Shown here in pieces: positions 8,208-14,558 of a stretch of 64,000 bases of DNA; within the stretch, counting starts at the first letter, position 1; every line of letters begins with the position of its first letter. The stretch is from Paenibacillus sp. GTDB lineage: Bacteria > Bacillota > Bacilli > Paenibacillales > Paenibacillaceae. The translations under genes and the position numbers were made by a program. The stretch covers positions 124,001-188,000 of the forward strand of contig JAFWEX010000150.1 in assembly GCA_017512705.1 (NCBI GenBank). The letters are read 5' to 3'. The notes under the pieces were generated by a model that searched no databases, was not told the origin of the DNA, and was given only the letters and a program-made list of their open reading frames with translations.

Positions 8208-8411
8208 TTGAACAAGAAAAAACCAGTCACTCCGTTCGGCTGGGCCATAAAACGACGGCTAACCGAACTTCAAGTCGATCAGAAAACCTTTTGCGAACAA
8301 CACGGCATTCCCCCTTACCGGCTCTCCAACCTTATTCACGGCACGCGTAAAGCAACGAGATTCAGACAACAAGTGGCTGATATTTTAGACATACCAGAAG
8401 AGCTGCGATAA
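8208..8411 (+). CDS. Small XRE-type helix-turn-helix protein
   Basis: Only 67 residues, nearly all one HTH domain: 'FGWAIKRRLTELQVDQKTFCEQHGIPPYRLSNLIHGTRKATRFRQ' is split into the two helices and recognition helix of a Cro/C1-like domain, followed by 'VADILDIPEELR'. The TTG start at 8208 has AGGAG (8194-8198) 9 nt upstream. It lies 29 nt before the PAS gene on the same strand, so the two are probably co-transcribed. Short HTH proteins of this kind often come from phage or mobile elements, which fits the tRNA-flanked position, but no integrase is present. Confidence 0.75.
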   Translation: MNKKKPVTPFGWAIKRRLTELQVDQKTFCEQHGIPPYRLSNLIHGTRKATRFRQQVADILDIPEELR

Positions 8412-8440
8412 GACTTTTTCATCGAAGGAGGACCTCTTGC

Positions 8441-9067
8441 ATGAGACATTTTACATCAGACCTTGAGAGCCTTTCATTTCAGTCCACCAATCATCAACTC
8501 ATTATTATCGATCAACATTGGATTATCCGTAGTTGCAATCGAGCTTGGCAGCATGGACTTCATAAACTTTTATCTTATGCAGCATGTCGCCATAATCATT
8601 ACCTACACCTGATGGAAGCCTGGTCAGCACAACAGAAAAACGGTTACCCATCCCAAATCGCACACTATTTGAGGCACAATGTAGTCCCTTTTAGCGAGAC
8701 CCATACATACGACATCCCTGTCACCACAGAACACAACGAAGAGAAATGGTTTCGCGTAGAACTCACCCCATTACAAGACAATTCCGTGATGGATAAACAC
8801 CTTGCGTTAGTCGCTCACACCGATATCACTGAGCAAAAAAAGACAGAGCTAGAATTGCGACAAGCTTTGAACGAAGCGCGCACTTTATACGGACTGCTAC
8901 CGATTTGTGCTGTTTGCAAACATATCAAAGATGAATCGGACGAGTGGAACTCCGTAGAGCGTTATCTGGAAAAACACACTTCTGCCGAGTTTACACATGA
9001 TATCTGCCCGGAATGCATTCGCCGTGTGTACCCGAAATACTCCACCATCCTTGATCACCCCCACTAA
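8441..9067 (+). CDS. PAS-domain sensor-like protein with C-terminal 4-Cys zinc motif, no kinase
   Basis: A 208-residue protein with no transmembrane segment. Residues about 15-130 look like a PAS fold, starting 'LIIIDQHWIIRSCNRAW' and ending 'VAHTDITEQKK', the usual PAS/PAC exit motif. A short coiled linker (131-150) leads to 'LLPICAVCK' (Cys156, Cys159) and 'HDICPECI' (Cys189, Cys192). This tail is often found after PAS or receiver domains and probably binds zinc. No histidine kinase, GGDEF or HTH output domain follows, so it may signal through protein contact, perhaps with the HTH protein encoded just upstream. The ATG has GGAGG with good spacing. Confidence 0.75.
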   Translation: MRHFTSDLESLSFQSTNHQLIIIDQHWIIRSCNRAWQHGLHKLLSYAACRHNHYLHLMEAWSAQQKNGYPSQIAHYLRHNVVPFSETHTYDIPVTTEHNEEKWFRVELTPLQDNSVMDKHLALVAHTDITEQKKTELELRQALNEARTLYGLLPICAVCKHIKDESDEWNSVERYLEKHTSAEFTHDICPECIRRVYPKYSTILDHPH

Positions 9068-9076
9068 CCTCAACAC

Positions 9077-9127
9077 AAAAAACCTCCCTGCTGTCGCCGA
9101 AGATATTCGGTACAGATGGAGGTTTTT
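9077..9127. terminator. Bidirectional terminator between convergent genes
   Basis: AAAAACCTCC (from 9077) pairs with GGAGGTTTTT (to 9127) around a long loop; it has U tails on both strands and lies between the stops at 9067 (+) and 9144 (-). Confidence 0.75.
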
Positions 9128-9143
9128 CATCATCCAGAATCAT

Positions 9144-9569
9144 TCACTTACCGTCCTGTTCTGACTTATCGTCGTCATTCGTTTCAGATTGGTAGTGATA
9201 GCTGCTATTGTCTTTGCCCTCTTTCATTTTGCGATAACGCGTGAACTCGATATATTCACTGATAAATGACTGCTCCACAGTCGATAATTCACTCTCTTGG
9301 CAATCCAATTGCCGCAAAACGTTAAAAAAATAATCTTCCCGTTTTTCCCGCACAATAGCTTCCTTAGATAAGCGTCCAATCATAAGCCAGTCCAGACTCA
9401 CGTCAAAAAATGAAGCAATTTCAATCAGTTTATTTGTACTCGGAATTGACTTCCCTCGCTTCCAGTCACCCAAGTTACCTGTACTTATTTTCAGCTGTTG
9501 ACAGAAGGCTTTCTTCGTCATCCCTCTTTCAGCAATCAGGTGTTCAATTCGCTCATAGATCGACTGCAT
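9144..9569 (-). CDS. XRE-family transcriptional regulator
   Basis: A 141-residue DNA-binding protein. Residues about 4-62 form a Cro/C1-type HTH ('IYERIEHLIAERGMTKKAF' followed by 'ISTGNLGDWKRGKSIPSTNKL'), ending in the common 'FFDVSLDWLMIG'. The C-terminal part is charged and helical, with an acidic, low-complexity tail. I start at ATG 9569, which has GGAAGG (9584-9579) upstream; the TTG at 9587 overlaps that region. The regulon is unknown. The C-terminal half has no recognisable sensor domain. Confidence 0.82.
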   Translation of the reverse strand: MQSIYERIEHLIAERGMTKKAFCQQLKISTGNLGDWKRGKSIPSTNKLIEIASFFDVSLDWLMIGRLSKEAIVREKREDYFFNVLRQLDCQESELSTVEQSFISEYIEFTRYRKMKEGKDNSSYHYQSETNDDDKSEQDGK

Positions 9570-9713
9570 GCAAGAACCGCCTTCCAACCGTAATAATCAA
9601 CTCAAAAGCCATATGATAGAATTATAGCACAATTTCCCTGAATCCTCAGCCTTTTATTCGTCCAATCATACTCAATAAATGCCAGCAATAAAGAAAGGTT
9701 TGTCTTGAGCTTG

Positions 9714-9767
9714 ATCATCCGCATCATCCCCATCATCCGTACCATCCGTACCATCCGTATCATCCGT
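9714..9767. repeat. Six tandem 9-bp units (ATCATCCGT-type)
   Basis: Six consecutive 9-bp units (ATCATCCGC, ATCATCCCC, ATCATCCGT, ACCATCCGT twice, ATCATCCGT) lie in a non-coding gap upstream of the XRE gene. Any open frame through them encodes only a monotonous repeat. The function is unknown; such arrays often vary in copy number. Confidence 0.85.
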
Positions 9768-9811
9768 AAACCATTACTGCTCACACACTGAGAATCACTT
9801 TCGTAAAGAAC

Positions 9812-9847
9812 AAAAAAAGACTTTCGTGATTAATCACAAAAGTCTTC
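9812..9847 (-). terminator. Terminator of the Glu-Lys-Leu tRNA unit
   Basis: Minus-strand stem AAGACTTTTGTGATT/AATCACGAAAGTCTT followed by a run of U residues, 23 nt beyond the second tRNA-Leu. Confidence 0.85.
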
Positions 9848-9869
9848 TTCAACACCATTATTGCTGTAA

Positions 9870-9952
9870 TGCGGTCGAGAGGACTCGAACCTCCACGGGT
9901 ATACACCCACTACCCCCTCAAGATAGCGTGTCTGCCATTCCACCACGACCGC
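9870..9952 (-). tRNA. tRNA-Leu (anticodon GAG), copy B
   Basis: Same class II structure and anticodon as the copy at 6739-6821, with no base difference across the tRNA. It follows tRNA-Lys by 14 nt and is probably processed from the same transcript. Confidence 0.95.
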
Positions 9953-9966
9953 ACATAAAATATAAA

Positions 9967-10042
9967 TGGTGAGCCATGAAGGACTCGAACCTTCGACACC
10001 CTGATTAAAAGTCAGGTGCTCTACCAACTGAGCTAATGGCTC
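9967..10042 (-). tRNA. tRNA-Lys (anticodon UUU)
   Basis: The minus strand starts GAGCCATTAGCTCAGTTGG, has the anticodon loop CTTTTAA (UUU), a GGTTCGAGTCC T-arm and an encoded CCA end (the coordinates include it). Confidence 0.96.
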
Positions 10043-10163
10043 TCAATGTAACTCCACCCGATGCTATGCCATGCTTCATATTGATATTACAGAGCAGTGA
10101 CTTTTTTGATGAAATCCTCACTAAAATGTGAATCTCCATACGGTGAAGAAGTAGGTAATACTA

Positions 10164-10235
10164 TGACCCGTAGGGGATTCGAACCCCTGTTACCTCCGTG
10201 AAAGGGAGGTGTCTTAACCCCTTGACCAACGGGCC
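10164..10235 (-). tRNA. tRNA-Glu (anticodon UUC)
   Basis: Minus-strand cloverleaf beginning GGCCCGTTGGTCAAG, anticodon loop CTTTCAC (UUC), T-arm GGTTCGAATCC, acceptor closed by ACGGGTC. CCA is not encoded. It is the first gene of the Glu-Lys-Leu unit. The 367 nt up to the DeoR-type start at 10603 are AT-rich; apart from the presumed divergent promoters and a repeated TATAATTAT near 10537 and 10551, I see nothing there. Confidence 0.96.
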
Positions 10236-10602
10236 TTATACAAAGTTGTCTTTCTTGGCGACAAGAATGAGTATAGCATAATGAATTCGACTAGCGCAAC
10301 ACTTTTTTTAAAAAAATATGAATGCTCTCTCTCGTCTCAAAATCAATGCAGATAAATCAATAATCACATGCCATTTAACTGAAGTTTCTCTGAACACCCC
10401 TACCTCTCAATAAACATCTCAATTTTAAATCTGAAAATTAAAAATCATAATTTTGTCTCCTCCCTACGCTATTTCTGTAAAAAACAAATAAAATACTTAC
10501 AAACACTTATTATATACTTAAAATATTGCAGATATAATTATAATCACTTATAATTATTTACAGTACAACGCACGGTCACTCCACACGAAGGAGGCTTTAC
10601 TT

Positions 10603-11379
10603 TTGTTTCAAGAAGAACGCATGCAACTCATTATTGAGCACCTGCGCAAACATAATCGCATCTCGGCAGATGAGATTGTATCTTTATTCGACGTCTCGCG
10701 CGATACCGCACGCCGAGATCTGATTAAACTGGAAGAACAGGAAGCGATCATTCGCACACGCGGCGGTGCAATCCTTCCACCTCCACCGCAAGAATTCAAG
10801 TCTTACCAAGACCGGCTGAAGTATATTACCGAGGAAAAAAGAGCTATTGGCAAACTGGCGGCTGCTCTGGTTCGTTCAGGCGAAACCATTATTCTGGATT
10901 CCTCCACCACAGTACAGACCTGCGCAGAGAATCTGAACGGCAAATCCTGCACCGTCATCACCAATTCAATCTATTCTGCTGATCTGTTATCCAATCATAC
11001 CGCTGTCCAGATCCGACTGCTCGGAGGCAAGCTTGATAAGGAGCAGCGTTATGTCTATGGAACACCTGTTATCGAGACGCTCTCTCACTACTATGTTGAT
11101 AAAGCATTTATTGGCATTGGCGGTCTCACCATGGATGGGTTCAGTGCGTCCGAAGAGGAAGGCAAGATCAAACATCAAATGATGAAATCAGCCAAAAATG
11201 TTATCGTACTTGCCGATCATTCCAAGATGGGCAAACGATACGGTTATCGTTTTGCTGACTGGTCACTCGTGGATATGTTGATTACAGATCAATGGCCGGC
11301 TCAGGAATGGCTCGATTTTCTAAAGGAACAACAGGTTGACATTTTGATACCCGAACCTACACAAGATAAGGAGCTGTAA
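10603..11379 (+). CDS. DeoR/GlpR-family transcriptional repressor
   Basis: A 258-residue regulator of sugar or sugar-phosphate metabolism. The N-terminal winged helix (residues 1-57) carries the DeoR signature 'ISADEIVSLFDVSRDTARRDL..LE', and the C-terminal DeoR sensor domain (about 75-235) has 'DSSTTVQTCAENL', 'VITNS' and 'KAFIGIGGL', the usual phospho-sugar-binding features. The TTG at 10603 has AAGGAGG (10588-10594) 8 nt upstream. The next gene starts 4 nt after the stop codon and encodes a Cof-type sugar phosphatase, so the repressor probably controls its own operon. The pair is inserted between tRNA-Glu and tRNA-Ser. Confidence 0.92.
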   Translation: MFQEERMQLIIEHLRKHNRISADEIVSLFDVSRDTARRDLIKLEEQEAIIRTRGGAILPPPPQEFKSYQDRLKYITEEKRAIGKLAAALVRSGETIILDSSTTVQTCAENLNGKSCTVITNSIYSADLLSNHTAVQIRLLGGKLDKEQRYVYGTPVIETLSHYYVDKAFIGIGGLTMDGFSASEEEGKIKHQMMKSAKNVIVLADHSKMGKRYGYRFADWSLVDMLITDQWPAQEWLDFLKEQQVDILIPEPTQDKEL

Positions 11380-11382
11380 GAT

Positions 11383-12249
11383 ATGAAGTTATTCGCTACC
11401 GATTTAGATGGAACACTGTTGAATCGAGATAGTCAGATCAGCCAGGAGAACGCTGATGCGATCCATAAGGCACAAAAGGCTGGAATGAAAGTAACCATTG
11501 CAACTGGACGTGTATACTCAGATGTCGTCGAAATCAGCCGCCAAGGCGGAATTAAAACTCCAATTATCGGCTCCAACGGTGCCACCATTCATGATGAGAA
11601 CGGGGAACGGTTATTCCATCAGCCATTGTCGCGTGAAACAGCTGCTTCGGTGATGCAATGGCTGGAAGACGAACAGATTTACTATGAAGCTTCAACCCAG
11701 ATGGGCATCTACGCACAAATCAGCAGTCATGAGGCCATGCTCGCGGAGTTGGAACGTGTACTTGGCTCAGAACCTGACGAAGATATAGCACGCATGATTC
11801 ATTCAATCAAGAAACATTACAACAAAAAAGACTATCACCGCGTGACTAGCCATCATGAAATTCCAGCAGAAGCGTGTATCTATAACATTATGGCCTTTTC
11901 AATGAATCCCGAAAAACTCCAATTGGGACGCGAAACCTTTTCTTCAAGAACCGATGTTGCAATGGTTGTGTCCTTTGAGCATAACTTCGAGATGCAGCAC
12001 CCTGATGTATCCAAAGGTAATGCACTCACTATACTGGCTGAACATCTGAACATTCCGATGAAGGACACTGTAGCGATTGGAGATAACTTCAATGATGTTT
12101 CGATGTTAAAAATGGCAGGACTAGGCATCGCCATGGGCAATGCCGAACCTGAAATACTTGCCATGGCTCAGTCCATAACACGCACGAACGTTGAACACGG
12201 AGTAGCTCATGCGATCCATAAATTACTGGAAGGTTCACCTGTTGTTTAA
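11383..12249 (+). CDS. Cof-type HAD phosphatase (IIB subfamily)
   Basis: A 288-residue sugar-phosphatase-like HAD enzyme. Motif I is 'FATDLDGTLL' (Asp7, Asp9), motif II 'TIATGR', a large C2-type cap occupies about residues 80-200, and motifs III/IV are 'KGNAL' and 'AIGDNFNDVSM'. Length and layout match YwtE/YidA-type enzymes, which hydrolyse various sugar phosphates; the real substrate is unknown. A GGAG site overlaps the end of the upstream DeoR gene, indicating translational coupling. The two genes form one operon. Confidence 0.9.
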   Translation: MKLFATDLDGTLLNRDSQISQENADAIHKAQKAGMKVTIATGRVYSDVVEISRQGGIKTPIIGSNGATIHDENGERLFHQPLSRETAASVMQWLEDEQIYYEASTQMGIYAQISSHEAMLAELERVLGSEPDEDIARMIHSIKKHYNKKDYHRVTSHHEIPAEACIYNIMAFSMNPEKLQLGRETFSSRTDVAMVVSFEHNFEMQHPDVSKGNALTILAEHLNIPMKDTVAIGDNFNDVSMLKMAGLGIAMGNAEPEILAMAQSITRTNVEHGVAHAIHKLLEGSPVV

Positions 12250-12296
12250 GTGAAGCCCGTATCACACGGAAACGATCATGAACGTTCAGTGCAATC

Positions 12297-12338
12297 AAAA
12301 CAAGCCCAGGCTCGTTACTGAGTCTAGGCTTGTTTTTT
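12297..12338 (+). terminator. Terminator of the deoR-HAD operon
   Basis: AAAACAAGCCCAGGCTC / GAGTCTAGGCTTGTTTTTT stem with a U tail, 48 nt after the stop codon. Confidence 0.85.
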
Positions 12339-12516
12339 ATGTAACAATATTCGGAGATTATTAGTGACGACATCGATTAAAAAGTGAACACCACCATCCT
12401 CTCGTCATAATCATCGAAGCTGGAAACTCAGGTTGGTTTCGTTAGGGTGTTAGAATTCTCATTCGACCTCTTTGAATGCCTTCTGACGAATGTCATGCCA
12501 GAAACCAAACTAAAAC

Positions 12517-12570
12517 TAAAAAAATCCTCTTTACAGAGGCGATTAACTCGCCCATGTAAAAAGGATTTAT
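12517..12570 (-). terminator. Terminator of the Asn-Ser tRNA unit
   Basis: On the minus strand AAATCCTTTTTACA pairs with TGTAAAGAGGATTT around an internal GGGCGAGTTAATCGCC hairpin, followed by TTTTAG. The stretch from 12339 to 12516 holds no gene that I can support. Confidence 0.7.
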
Positions 12571-12575
12571 CTTAA

Positions 12576-12713
12576 TTATTCAGAACGGAGAGAGAGGGAT
12601 ACTCTCACTTCGTTCGAGACTGCGATGTATCGCTACCGAAGCCTATGCTCCGACGAACCTTTAGGGTTCTCATCCCTAGCATTGAAGTTTATTCAGAACG
12701 GAGAGAGAGGGAT
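12576..12713. repeat. 25-bp direct repeat of the tRNA-Ser 3' end around an 88-bp structured segment
   Basis: The 25 bp TTATTCAGAACGGAGAGAGA plus GGGAT occur at 12576-12600 and again at 12689-12713. The second copy contains the last 14 bases of tRNA-Ser and its 3' flank. The 88 bp between them contain complementary pieces (GGGATGAGAACCCT, a GCTTCGGTAGC loop, and CTCACTTCGTTCGAG) and look like a structured element. Duplication of a tRNA 3' end can be left by site-specific integration or by local slippage; no integrase is nearby. Confidence 0.75.
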
Positions 12714-12787
12714 TCGAACCCTCGCACCGCTTACGCAGTCTAACCCCTTAGCAGAGGGTCCCCTTATAGCCACTTGGGTATCTCTCC
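12699..12787 (-). tRNA. tRNA-Ser (anticodon GCU)
   Basis: Class II tRNA on the minus strand: acceptor GGAGAGA/TCTCTCC, anticodon loop giving GCT, a long variable arm (GACTGCGTAAGCGGTGC region) and T-arm GGTTCGAATCC. The discriminator is G and CCA is not encoded. Confidence 0.95.
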
Positions 12788-12793
12788 AAGAAA

Positions 12794-12869
12794 TGGCTCC
12801 CCGAACAGGACTCGAACCTGTGACAACTCGATTAACAGTCGAGTGCTCTACCAACTGAGCTATCAGGGA
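12794..12869 (-). tRNA. tRNA-Asn (anticodon GUU)
   Basis: Minus-strand cloverleaf TCCCTGATAGCTCAGTTGG, anticodon loop CTGTTAA (GUU), T-arm GGTTCGAGTCC, encoded GCCA end. A promoter-like TTGACT (12916-12911) and TAAATT with 17 nt spacing lie just upstream, inside an imperfect inverted repeat (12876-12892 with 12901-12915). Confidence 0.96.
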
Positions 12870-12961
12870 AAATTAACTTGAATAACATTAATTTATCATG
12901 ATTAATAATTCAAGTCAACCTACTTCTACATTCATTATATTCCATATTTATTAATTTCACT

Positions 12962-13423
12962 TTATATGGATATAATACCCAACTTACCCGAGCATCGACC
13001 ACAGCGATAACGCTTCGGATCTATTTTCCGCTTACGCAAGTACTCCGTACCACAACTCTTACACACCAGCTTGTATCGATAGGGTAACGGTTTTCGACCC
13101 TGATCTCCAGGAAGAGACTGACAGAACCTTGACCCGCCAACCTTCTGCAAAAGCGCCTTGAATTCCGGGTCTCGATGTTGATATCCTCGTCCCCGGATGT
13201 GCAGATGATAGTGGCATAATTCATGTTTGATAATCTTCTCCACTTCATCCTTCCCGTACACTTCCAACTGATGTGGATTGATCTCAATTCGGTGACTTTT
13301 GAGCATATATCGTCCCCCGGTCGTCGTCAAACGACGATTAAAAATCGCCTCATGGGTGAATGGAACTCCGAAATATTCTAATGATACCCGCTCAATCCAT
13401 TGTTGTAATTCTTTGTTTTCCAT
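12962..13423 (-). CDS. SprT-family zinc metalloprotease-like protein (YdcK)
   Basis: A 153-residue SprT-like protein. The metalloprotease motif HExxH is at residues 67-71 ('KHELCHYHLH'), with a following 'RDPEFKALL' helix. A C-terminal zinc ribbon uses Cys121-x2-Cys124 and Cys141-x2-Cys144. In B. subtilis ydcK occupies the same position, between cmpA/tex and the trnS tRNA cluster, and is of unknown function; eukaryotic relatives (SPRTN) cleave DNA-protein crosslinks. The ATG has GAGGAGG upstream. No terminator is seen before the tRNA genes, so read-through into them is possible. Confidence 0.9.
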   Translation of the reverse strand: MENKELQQWIERVSLEYFGVPFTHEAIFNRRLTTTGGRYMLKSHRIEINPHQLEVYGKDEVEKIIKHELCHYHLHIRGRGYQHRDPEFKALLQKVGGSRFCQSLPGDQGRKPLPYRYKLVCKSCGTEYLRKRKIDPKRYRCGRCSGKLGIISI

Positions 13424-13543
13424 TCTTTCCTCCTCTCTCCCTCCCCTTTGAAGTCCGTTATTTTAAGACACAATACTTGAATTCTAACTGTTTCGTAGGC
13501 TACACTGTCAAGTAGAATGTATGAGGGGAGACGAATACTCGTT

Positions 13544-13900
13544 ATGCCAACAATGCGCTACGTTATCCTACAGCAGGAGCATCAATTACAGTTTGTCGAG
13601 ATGCCTGCAGACTATGCTTATCAACTGAGTGCCCTTAATTTGCGTCTGCACAAGGAGATCGACAAACTCACGGCAACAGATATACCTGTTCTGCCCTGGG
13701 CCATTGCCGAATGTGATCATCTCGATCTGCTAAACGAAAACTTGTCCATCATCGGCGGCCTGGACTATATCAATACCCTTGAAGAGCGTTTTGCAGCTGT
13801 TCGTGAGAGCAATTATCCTTTGATTTCCCTGCTTACTGAGATTCGGGCACTACAAGCCCAATTGGAGCAATGGTATGAAGAAGAGATGGAGTCACTCTAA
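13544..13900 (+). CDS. Uncharacterised small helical protein
   Basis: Product of 118 residues that I do not recognise. I take the ATG at 13544 because an AGGGGAG site lies upstream (13524-13530, somewhat distant); the frame is open further back to an ATG at 13517. The N-terminus is strand-rich ('MRYVILQQEHQLQFVEMP'); the rest is helical and acidic, ending in an EEEM cluster with possible coiled-coil character. There is no signal peptide, membrane segment or metal motif. It is divergent from sprT and followed by a terminator. Many Paenibacillus genomes carry short proteins of this style beside conserved loci; the function is open. Confidence 0.6.
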   Translation: MPTMRYVILQQEHQLQFVEMPADYAYQLSALNLRLHKEIDKLTATDIPVLPWAIAECDHLDLLNENLSIIGGLDYINTLEERFAAVRESNYPLISLLTEIRALQAQLEQWYEEEMESL

Positions 13901-14005
13901 TTATTTCACTTCAATTCCAGTTAAGCTCTTATGCAACCTTGATTAGAGCGTATGCTTCGACAATCTTCCATTAATCTCTGCAACTGTATAACTAGCTTCA
14001 AACGG

Positions 14006-14043
14006 AAAGCGCACTTCCCTCAGCCGGGTGATGTGCTTTTTTT
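14006..14043 (+). terminator. Terminator after the 13544-13900 gene
   Basis: AAAGCGCACTTCCC / GGGTGATGTGCTTTTTTT: an imperfect stem followed by a strong U run. Confidence 0.75.
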
Positions 14044-14229
14044 CATTCTTCCTCCGATCATTCTCACGATCTAGCCCCTGCAACCTCGTTTATCCTCCAA
14101 AGCACATTCGATTCATCCCCCTTCAACAAACACTGACCAATTTAATTGAGATGGAGTAATCTCGCACAGTCCAGGCTATTGCCACATATGCTAACGTACA
14201 GATGAATTACGCAAAAGGAGGAGATTCCT

Positions 14230-14373
14230 TTGCCTCAATGGCTATGTAACCAACTCATGCGAGCGTTTCACAAAAAGGACAGCCGTCAAATCAAGTTGCT
14301 GAATGAATGCTGGTATTTCTATCGAAACAAACCTGCAAGCGGAACACCACGCAGTGCAGAAAATGAACTGTAG
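14230..14373 (+). CDS. cmpA: Cortex morphogenetic protein CmpA
   Basis: A 47-residue protein that is easy to miss. It starts at TTG 14230, with AAGGAGGA directly upstream, and ends at the TAG at 14371-14373. The sequence 'MPQWLCNQLMRAFHKKD' followed by 'QIKLLNECWYFYRNK' matches the conserved CmpA core (MP.WL..Q...AF..KD...IKLLN.CW.FYR.K). In B. subtilis CmpA (about 37 residues) delays cortex assembly by acting with the coat protein SpoIVA and ClpXP during sporulation. The position between tex and sprT is conserved. The C-terminal ten residues are an extension relative to Bacillus. Its presence implies an endospore former. Confidence 0.9.
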   Translation: MPQWLCNQLMRAFHKKDSRQIKLLNECWYFYRNKPASGTPRSAENEL

Positions 14374-14497
14374 GCCATATCACGGAAACGGATATACATG
14401 TATTATCTTACTTAATTAGAAATAATGGGATTACGAAAAGGTATTGACTATATTCCTTTCAGCTCTTTAATAATCTCGACGTAATATGAATCGACAA

Positions 14498-14524
14498 ACA
14501 GCCTTCCCGCAACGGGAAGGCTGT
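14498..14524 (-). terminator. Stem-loop downstream of tex
   Basis: Perfect stem ACAGCCTTCCCG/CGGGAAGGCTGT with a 3-nt loop, followed on the minus strand by a short T-rich stretch. The position 35 nt after the tex stop codon fits a terminator, although the U run is weak. Confidence 0.65.
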
Positions 14525-14558
14525 GACCAATCAAACGTCTTACTTTCAAGGAAGAACA

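Noticed and set aside
8208..9569. Prophage or active mobile element suggested by two XRE regulators
   Set aside because: No integrase, terminase, structural or transfer gene is present; only a decayed or cargo-type segment can be supported.
9714..9767. Possible CRISPR array
   Set aside because: The units are only 9 bp, directly tandem, with no spacers and no cas genes nearby.
9830..10027. Open frame over tRNA-Leu and tRNA-Lys
   Set aside because: Same reason: the sequence is explained by the tRNA genes.
12625..12858. Open frame across tRNA-Ser and tRNA-Asn
   Set aside because: It reads through two clear tRNA genes; the apparent protein is the translation of their antisense.
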